Shown piece by piece: positions 1 to 6,200 of a DNA stretch of 7,704 bases (the first letter of the stretch is position 1; each line of letters begins with the position of its first letter). A model generated the notes under the pieces. The model searched no databases and was not told the origin of the DNA. It worked only from the letters and a program-made list of their open reading frames with translations. The DNA comes from JBGOUV01 sp041477815 (lineage in GTDB: Bacteria > Acidobacteriota > Terriglobia > Bryobacterales > JACQDG01), in NCBI GenBank assembly GCA_041477815.1, contig JBGOUV010000337.1, forward strand, positions 1 through 7,704, in the 5' to 3' direction. A program made the position numbers and the translations under genes.

Positions 1-2
1 AC

Positions 3-2642
3 ATGATGAGAACCCGTCCTTTTTCCCTTCTTATTCTTGTGTTTGCCAGTCTGGCCGCGGGCCCGCAGGCGTGGGCCACCACCCTGCTCACCAGCGGCGA
101 GCCCGTGCCTTTCGGTCTGCCGTCGGCTACGGATAGGCCGATCCTGCTCAACGGGCGGATCGGATACGCGATTTATGTGCCGCCGGGCGCGCAGCGGCTG
201 ACCATCCGGTACGACATGCTGACGCCGGCGCAGACCATGCAGGTGCTGGTGCGCTACGGGGCGGATATCGGACTGTCGGGACTGGGGAACACGGTGAAGG
301 ACTACGTGCTGAGGGAGCTTCCCGGGCTGGCAGTGCAGGAGCTGGTGATTCATCCGCAAAGCTCGCCTCCGCTGCGGTCGGGAACCTACTTCATCGCGTT
401 CTATCTGATTAATTCGCCGTACCTGGTGGACGGGCGGATCACGGCCACGGTGGAGGGGGGTACGACAGCGCCGACGCGGACGGTGGCGATCTCGACGTTC
501 GAGCAGGGTCTGGACGGGTGGACGCGGCGCGGGGATGACACGGCGCAGTTGCTGTGGATCGCGTCGGGAGGCAGCCCGGGCGGGTTCCTGCGGCATGAGG
601 AGCTGGGCGGCGCGACGCTGGACTCGGTCATCGCGCCGGCGAAGTTTTTGGGCAACCTGGGAGCGTTGCAAGGACCCCGGTTTGAGCTGGACTTCAAGCA
701 GTTGGCCGGCCCCCTGGTGCAGTTTCCGGTGGAGATCCGGATTACCGGGGCGGGAACCGTGTATAGCTGGCAGGGATCGAACCCGCTGCAGCCGCCCGAC
801 GGGCTGCCGTATCCGCTGCCGCAGACGTATCCGCCTCTGATCGATCCACCGACCAACCCGCCGGAGTTCCCGCCGGACAATCGGTGGTGGCACTATGTGG
901 CGCCGCTGCAAGCGTCGCTGTGGACGCGGCTGAGCGGAGAGGCCCGGTTTTCCCAGGTGCTGGCCAACGTGCAGCGGGTGGAGGTCCTGACCGACCTGGT
1001 GGTGACGGCCGAGGCGGAGGCGCTGGATAACTTCGCCCTGGTGGCCGAGGGCGACGGACCGCCGCTGGTGGTGCTGGCCGGAAACACGGGCTTCTCGGCG
1101 GGGCCGGACGGGTGGTCGCGCAACTTCGGGGTGGCGGAGCTGGCCGGCGCCACCACCGGGGACCGCGACTCGACCTTCCGCTGGGTGGGGTTCGAGGGCA
1201 ATCCCGACGGCTACCTCCGGGTGAATGACGCCGGGGGGGCGAACCGGGACTACGCGGTGGTGCCGGAGCGGTTCCTGGGCGATTTCCGGCAGATTCCCAA
1301 TCCGCAGATCGAGTTTGACTACTATCACTACTCGCAGAACGGAGCGACGCTGCCGGTGGAAGTGCGGCTGGTGTCGGCCGACGCGGTGTTTGCGTGGACC
1401 GGCGCGGTGCCGGCGCGGATGTGGACGCATTACGCGGCGCCCTTGGCCGAGAACAACTGGCGGCGGGTGTCCGGAAGCGGGAGCTTTGCCGCGGCCCTGG
1501 CCAATGTCAAGCGCCTCGAGATCAGCATGGACCAGGCGGAGGGCCCGGAGTGGAACGGGCTGGATAACTTCTGGGTCCTGACGGCCTCGACGACGCCGGC
1601 GCCGCCGGCCCTGAGCGCCAACCCGCAGTCGCTGGCCTTCACGGCGGTGGCGCGGGGAGCCAATCCGGTGGCCCAGTCGATCGGGGTCACGGCTATGGGG
1701 GGCGGCTCGGCGCTGAGCTTCACCCTGGCCTCCAGCGCCAACTGGTTGAAGGTGGCGAGCAACAACGGAACCACGCCGCGGTCGTTAAGCCTGGCGCCGG
1801 ACATCACGGGTCTGGCCGTGGGCACGTACCTGGGCAACGTCACGGTGACGCCGCTAGGCGGGGACCTCGGCCCGCAGACGGTAACCGTGAGCCTGACGGT
1901 GACGGCGCGGCCGGGCGGGATTCCGCGGATTTTCAGCGGCGGGGTCATCCATGCGGCCAACGGAAGGACGCAGCTTTCGCCCGGGGCTTTGGGGACCATC
2001 TATGGGGAGAACTTCGGGCCGGCGACGCCGGTGGTGGCGGCCTTCGTGCCTAATACGACCATCCTGCCCACGCGGGTGCAAGGCGTCCGGGTGCTGGTCG
2101 AGGAGACCTATGGGGCCCTGATCGGCGAGGCGCCGCTGCTGTATGTCAGCGGCAACCAAATCAACTTCCAGTTGCCGTACGAGTGCTTCGGGCGGGCGGA
2201 GGTCCTGATCGTGGTGGACGCCCACGGCGCCCTCAGCGATCCGCAGGCGGTGCAGGTGATTTCCAGCGCGCCGGGCATCTTTACCTGGGGCGCAGGACGA
2301 GCGGTGGCGGTGAATCAGGACGGCTCGGTCAACGCGGCCGAGAACCCGGCGGGGCGGGCAAGCGCCTTGACCGTGTACCTCACCGGACAAGGCGTCATCA
2401 CTCCGTCGTTGTCGAGCGGCGCGGCGGCGACGTCGCGTCCGCTGGTGCGGTGTCCGCTGCCGACCAAGGCCTGGATCGGCGGGGCGGTGGCGCCGCTCCA
2501 GTTCGTGGGCATGGCGCCGGGGCTGGTGGGGGTGCTGCAGGTCAACCTGATCGTTCCCCAGGGGGCGCCCGAAGGGGAGACCCAGCTCCTGTTCAACATC
2601 GACGGCTGGACCAGCAACTTCGCGGGAGTAACCATCCGGTAA
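3..2642 (+). CDS. Secreted multidomain protein: signal peptide, two laminin-B-like domains, BACON-like domain, TIGR03437-type C-terminus
   Basis: Complete 879-residue exported protein; no catalytic motif is visible, so a binding, adhesive or structural role is inferred. Residues 1-25 are a Sec signal peptide (basic MMRTRP, hydrophobic FSLLILVFASLAAG, cleavage expected after AWA). Residues about 28-152 form a beta-rich domain resembling bacterial pre-peptidase C-terminal (PPC) domains. Residues about 163-348 and 361-528 are two homologous laminin IV/B-like sandwiches (DGWT/DGWS, GG/GYLR, FLGN/FLGD, PVEIR/PVEVR, LDNF). Residues about 535-636 look like a BACON/Ig-like domain (ANWLKV, GTYLGNVTV). 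Residues about 645-879 match the Solibacter C-terminal family TIGR03437 (LSPGALGTIYGENFG, QINFQLPYE, SSAPGIF, LTGQGVITP); its C728 and C817 could form a disulfide. Two ATGs are in tandem at 3 and 6; the signal peptide begins there, so the start is probably right, but the upstream region and ribosome binding site lie outside the window. The gene converges on the glucan synthase gene. Export is well supported; domain names are from recognition only. Confidence 0.9.
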   Translation: MMRTRPFSLLILVFASLAAGPQAWATTLLTSGEPVPFGLPSATDRPILLNGRIGYAIYVPPGAQRLTIRYDMLTPAQTMQVLVRYGADIGLSGLGNTVKDYVLRELPGLAVQELVIHPQSSPPLRSGTYFIAFYLINSPYLVDGRITATVEGGTTAPTRTVAISTFEQGLDGWTRRGDDTAQLLWIASGGSPGGFLRHEELGGATLDSVIAPAKFLGNLGALQGPRFELDFKQLAGPLVQFPVEIRITGAGTVYSWQGSNPLQPPDGLPYPLPQTYPPLIDPPTNPPEFPPDNRWWHYVAPLQASLWTRLSGEARFSQVLANVQRVEVLTDLVVTAEAEALDNFALVAEGDGPPLVVLAGNTGFSAGPDGWSRNFGVAELAGATTGDRDSTFRWVGFEGNPDGYLRVNDAGGANRDYAVVPERFLGDFRQIPNPQIEFDYYHYSQNGATLPVEVRLVSADAVFAWTGAVPARMWTHYAAPLAENNWRRVSGSGSFAAALANVKRLEISMDQAEGPEWNGLDNFWVLTASTTPAPPALSANPQSLAFTAVARGANPVAQSIGVTAMGGGSALSFTLASSANWLKVASNNGTTPRSLSLAPDITGLAVGTYLGNVTVTPLGGDLGPQTVTVSLTVTARPGGIPRIFSGGVIHAANGRTQLSPGALGTIYGENFGPATPVVAAFVPNTTILPTRVQGVRVLVEETYGALIGEAPLLYVSGNQINFQLPYECFGRAEVLIVVDAHGALSDPQAVQVISSAPGIFTWGAGRAVAVNQDGSVNAAENPAGRASALTVYLTGQGVITPSLSSGAAATSRPLVRCPLPTKAWIGGAVAPLQFVGMAPGLVGVLQVNLIVPQGAPEGETQLLFNIDGWTSNFAGVTIR
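489..1586 (+). repeat. Tandem duplication of laminin-B-like domain coding sequence
   Basis: Two consecutive segments, about 489-1046 and 1083-1586, encode domains that align along their length: DGWT against DGWS, GGFLR against GYLR, APAKFLGN against VPERFLGD, FPVEIRITGAGTVYSWQG against LPVEVRLVSADAVFAWTG, WWHYVAPL against WTHYAAPL, ANVQRVEV against ANVKRLEI, and LDNF at both ends. The DNA has diverged except for short runs such as ctggataacttc, at about 1023 and 1560, so this is an old domain duplication and not a recent DNA repeat. The first copy carries an extra proline-rich insertion at about 774-887 that the second lacks. Confidence 0.8.
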
Positions 2643-2779
2643 AGGCGTCATGCCGCCGGACCGGTCCGGCATGTGCGGCCAAAGCCTCAGGCGATTGGCG
2701 GAGACTGGAGCTTTTACCCTTCCGGGGATTTCCGGAAGCAGGGGGGTTTCATCCCCAGGGGGCAGCGTGGAAAGCCAAC
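2643..2779. other. Non-coding spacer with a second small inverted repeat
   Basis: No recognisable protein similarity appears in any frame. Besides the hairpin at 2649-2673, it holds a second inverted repeat, CTTCCGG (2719-2725) and CCGGAAG (2732-2738), with a six-base loop. A run of six G at 2741-2746 and four C at 2753-2756 could also pair. None is followed by a T tract. I see no promoter that I would defend. Confidence 0.4.
2649..2673. terminator. Possible transcription-ending hairpin after the secreted-protein gene
   Basis: Seven bases after the TAA stop, CATGCCG (2649-2655) can pair with CGGCATG (2667-2673). Inside it lies a perfect 16-base palindrome, GCCGGACC/GGTCCGGC, at 2655-2670. 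The pairings compete, but either gives a GC-rich hairpin. No T tract follows (the next bases are tgcggcc), so it does not meet the classical intrinsic-terminator pattern. The placement directly behind a stop codon is the main reason to suspect a role in ending the transcript or protecting its 3' end. Confidence 0.35.
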
Positions 2780-2932
2780 GCGGATGCCTGGGATAAGAAA
2801 ACCGTTCCGGCCCTCCACGAGTCCATCCAGACTCCCGTCCTGGTGCTGCGGCCCGGGGAGTACGTCATAAAGCTGGCGGATTCACAATCCCATCGCCATA
2901 TTGCGCAGGTCTTCAACGGGGACCAGTCCCGC
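2780..2932 (+). pseudogene. Fragment of a small secreted acidobacterial protein (mature N-terminal part only)
   Basis: Fifty-one codons in one frame (phase of position 2780) read ADAWDKKTVPALHESIQ, then a segment with the signatures LRPGEYVIKLADS, RHIAQVFN and DQS. From memory this matches a recurrent, uncharacterised small secreted protein of Acidobacteria, usually well over 100 residues after its signal peptide and continuing into a TTVLAxPxYR-like segment. Here the preceding ANA could be the end of a signal peptide, but no hydrophobic segment, start codon or ribosome binding site is found in frame before it, and the similarity stops near 2932. A weak continuation (LFTA) appears in another frame. 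The frame stays open into the upstream gene's overlapping frame, which gives a spurious long ORF. I interpret it as a truncated remnant; the function of the family is unknown to me. Confidence 0.55.
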
Positions 2933-2980
2933 TTTTCACCGCGTGTCGGGTCAGGACTTGCACGCCGCTGCTGGATAGCC

Positions 2981-3227
2981 TGGACGCCCCTGGCGGTGAA
3001 CGGCCTGATTTTGTTCGGGGGTGTACGATCTTTGAAACCAAGCTGCGCGCTGTGCGGTCGAGGATGGCCGTAAGCTATGAGGAGACCGGCCTGCCCTGCG
3101 GTGCATTCCGCCCCAGGCACGTACGTCTTAGCAAGGCAAACACTACGTCGTCGTATGCGCCGGCGGCCCCGGCAAGGTCGATGGCAGCAAGCTGGGTGGC
3201 GTGGTAATTGAATTCGCCGCCGAGTAG
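2981..3227 (+). pseudogene. 3' remnant of a PQQ-dependent (quinoprotein) dehydrogenase, multiply frameshifted
   Basis: Read piecewise, the region gives the C-terminus of a membrane or periplasmic quinoprotein dehydrogenase of the beta-propeller type: PLAVNGLILFGG (2987-3022), CTIFETKLRA (3022-3051), VEDGRKL (3057-3077), EETGLPCGAF (3079-3108), APGTYVL (3110-3130), then GKHYVVVCAGGPGKVDG followed by SKLGGVVIEFAAE and a TAG stop (3135-3227). The order and content fit the family's final blade, in which a NGLIF/GG strand, a K-RA-D-TGK-LWE strand, a LP-GA-A-P-TY strand and a GKQYVVIAAGG strand follow one another. Five frame changes occur within about 120 bases, starting at the G run at 3017-3021. 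The rest of the gene, normally well over 500 codons, is missing upstream. No product can be made. The last 85 bases overlap the glucan synthase gene on the opposite strand. Similarity is judged by eye; the tail from 3135 is the most convincing part. Confidence 0.75.
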
Positions 3228-6200
3228 AGGCGGGATACTCTCACCTCCACCGAGTGTTCCTGGCGGTCGTCCACCAGGGGAATCACCTGGTCTTCCCGCT
3301 CCATGCCATCCACCGTCACTCGCCTGTCACCGTTCTCGGCGCGCGCTTGCAGGACGGCGATGTGGTAGATCGTCTCCCGGTAGCGATAGTGCACCTGGAA
3401 TGCTTCCCAATCCTCCGGAAGACACGGAGCAAAGTGCAGCTTGTCCACGTCCAGGCGCAGCCCCAGGAGCGATTCGACGATGAGCCGGTACATCCATCCG
3501 GCCGAGCCCGTGTACCACGTCCAGCCGCCGCGGCCAATGTGCGGCGAGAGGGCATAGACATCCGCCGCGACGACATACGGTTCTACCTTGTAAGTCGCGA
3601 TGGCCTCCGGTGATCGCGCATGGTTTACCGGGTTCATGATGGCGAATAGCTCCCAAGCGCGGCGGCTGTCGCCCAAGCGGGCGAACGCCATCGCCGCCCA
3701 GATCGCCGCATGCGTGTACTGCCCGCCGTTCTCCCTCACGCCGGGCACGTACCCCTTGATGTAGCCGGGATTCAGGTCCGACTTGTCGAACGGCGGATCC
3801 AGGAGTTGGATCAAGCCACGGTCGCGTCGTACCAGGCGCTGGTCCACCGCCTCCATCGCCATTCGCGAGCGCCCGGCATCACCTGCCCCGGATAGAACGG
3901 ACCAGCTCTGCGCAATCGAATCGATCTGGCATTCGGGGTTGCTCGCCGATCCCAGGGGCGAGCCGTCGTCGAAGAAGGCGCGGCGATACCAGGCGCCATC
4001 CCAGCCATGCAGCTCGATATTCCGGCGCAGTTGAGCCGCCCCGGTCAGGCAACGCTCGGCGAAGGACCCGTCCCCGTGCAGGCGGGCCACCTCGCTGAAG
4101 CCTAGCAGTACTTCATAGAGGAAGAATCCCAGCCACACGCTTTCGCCCCGGCCGCGCTCTCCCACCCGGTTCATGCCGTCGTTCCAGTCGCCGGTGCCCA
4201 TGAGCGGCAGACCGTGCTCGCCGAAGCGGAGCCCCCTCTCGATGGACCGGACACAATGCTCATACAAACTGGCCGCTTCTTCCGACCGGCCGGGCAGATC
4301 GTAATACGAATCCTCCTCCGCGTTCAGCGGACGGCCGGTGAGGAAGGGAAGGAGCTCCTCCAGCACCCCGAGGTCTCCGGTATGCAGAACGTAGCGGCAC
4401 GCGGCCAGGGGCAGCCAGAGATAATCGTCGGAACACTGCGTGCGGACGCCCCGGCCGGCGGGCGGATGCCACCAATGCTGCACATCTCCCTCCGGAAACT
4501 GGCGGGAGGCGCAGAGCAGCAGGTGTTCGCGGAGCAGGTGCGGCTGGGCGTGGAGGAGGGCCAGGGAGTCCTGCAACTGGTCGCGGAATCCGAAGGCGCC
4601 CCCCGACTGGTAGTACCCGCTGCGGGCCCAAAATCGGCAGGCCAGAGTCTGGTACACGAGCCATCCGTTGGCCAGGACATTGAGGGCCGGATCGGGTGTT
4701 TCCACATACACGGCGCCGAGAGTGTGATTCCAGTACTGCCATACCGCTTCGAGCGCCTGACGGGCGGCCGCAGATCCCCGGAAACGGCGCACCAGGTTGG
4801 TGGCGTCCTCGGCATCCCGCCCGGCGCCGAGCGTAAAGACGATCTCCCGTTCCTGCCCGGGGGCCAATTCGAAGGGAACCTGGATCGCCGCACAGGGGTC
4901 CAGGGCCGCTCCCACTTTACCGGACAGGCGCGTCCGGTTCATCGCGGCCGGCCTTCGCAGCGTGCCGTTGCGCCCCAGGAACTCCGCTCGATCGCCGCTT
5001 ACGGTGCGGGTGGATTCGCTCGCGTCGAAGAAGCCCACCCGGCCGGTAAACTCCGTGTGGTACGGGTTGCGCGCCAGCAGCGCGCCGGTAGGGGCGTCGA
5101 TCTCGGTGATCACGTGCATGGCCGACTTCGGCCGCAGGTCGCCCAGGACCCATTCCACGTATCCGGTACAGGAGAGCCGGCGGGGTCGGTTCGACTCGTT
5201 TCGCACCTTCCACACGGCGAACTTGATCGGCGCGTCCAGGGCCACGTAGACCCATACCTCGGAGCGGATGCCACCCTCGGTGTGCTCGAAGACGCTGTAG
5301 CCGAATCCATGCCGGCTGACGTAAGGCGTCGCTCCGCGCGCCGGCAGCGGCATCGGGGACCAGTAGTGGCCGGTCTCTTCGTCGCGGAGGTAAAAGGCCT
5401 CTCCGCTCGCATCGCTCACCGGATCGTTGTGCCAGGGCGTGAGGCGGAACTCGTGGGCGTTCTCGCTCCAGGTGTAGGACCGGCCGCTCTCGGAAATGAC
5501 GGTTCCGAAATGCGGATTGGCCAGGACGTTCACCCAGGGCGCCGGAGTCACTTGTTGTGGGGTGGTGGTAATGACGTACTCGCGCCCGTCTGGGGTGAAA
5601 CCGCCCAGCCCATTGAAGAAGATGAGCTCGCGGGAGGATAGCGCGACGAGTCCAGGCTCGCCGCGGGAGGCGCGGGCCGGCGTGAAGCGCGGCGGTGCGC
5701 TCGGCGAAGGGGAGCGGTGGTTGATCTGAGCCGCCAGCGTGCCCCGGCTGTCGGAGAGGATGGCGCGAGCGACCGATTGGATCAGAATACGGTCCTCGCC
5801 GGATATCTGGTCCGCCGGCCGCACAAAGATTCCGCCCAGACGGTCGGTCGCGGTAGCTTCGACCCCGGCGGCAACCAGCCCCATGATCTGGTCCTGGAGC
5901 ATCTGCCGGTATCCGGCGTGATCTTCGTTCCAGATCACCAGGTCCACGGCCAGTCCCTTCAGGCGCCAGTAGGCGTGGGCCTGCACCAGCTGGCGAACCA
6001 AGTCGATATTGGCCGGGTCTCCGATCTGCAGCAGCACGATGGGTAAGTCGCCGGAAATGGCGTAGCCCCAGAGGCCGGATTGCCCGCGGCGGTTCTGGAG
6101 GAGGACGCCGGGGTCGGCGCGCAGCGAAGGGTTAGCGTAGAGGACAAAGCCGGCCAGGCGCTCATAGAGTTGCGCCTCGGCCTCCGTGACATTCAGTTGC

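Noticed and set aside
2655..2670. The perfect 16-base palindrome as an operator or recombination site.
   Set aside because: It sits directly after a stop codon, inside a longer hairpin, with no promoter, integrase or second copy in view; an RNA 3'-end hairpin is the more modest reading.
1854..2672. A 272-codon open frame on the - strand, running to just after the stop of the secreted-protein gene.
   Set aside because: It is antisense to the TIGR03437-type domain, rich in Arg, His and Pro, and without known motifs; a shadow of the real gene.
2183..3073. A 296-codon + strand frame that appears to be one gene overlapping the end of the secreted-protein gene.
   Set aside because: Its first half is an out-of-frame shadow of the secreted-protein gene. 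Only the parts after 2779 carry similarity, and these belong to two different broken genes.
2749..3120. A 123-codon - strand frame across the debris region.
   Set aside because: It is antisense to both pseudogene fragments, has no recognisable motif, and the + strand reading explains the sequence better.
4214..5641. A 475-codon open frame on the + strand.
   Set aside because: It lies wholly antisense to the GH94-N and GH94 coding sequence, whose family motifs are intact. Its translation shows no recognisable domain and is rich in Arg, Gly, Val and Pro, as expected for a GC-rich shadow frame.
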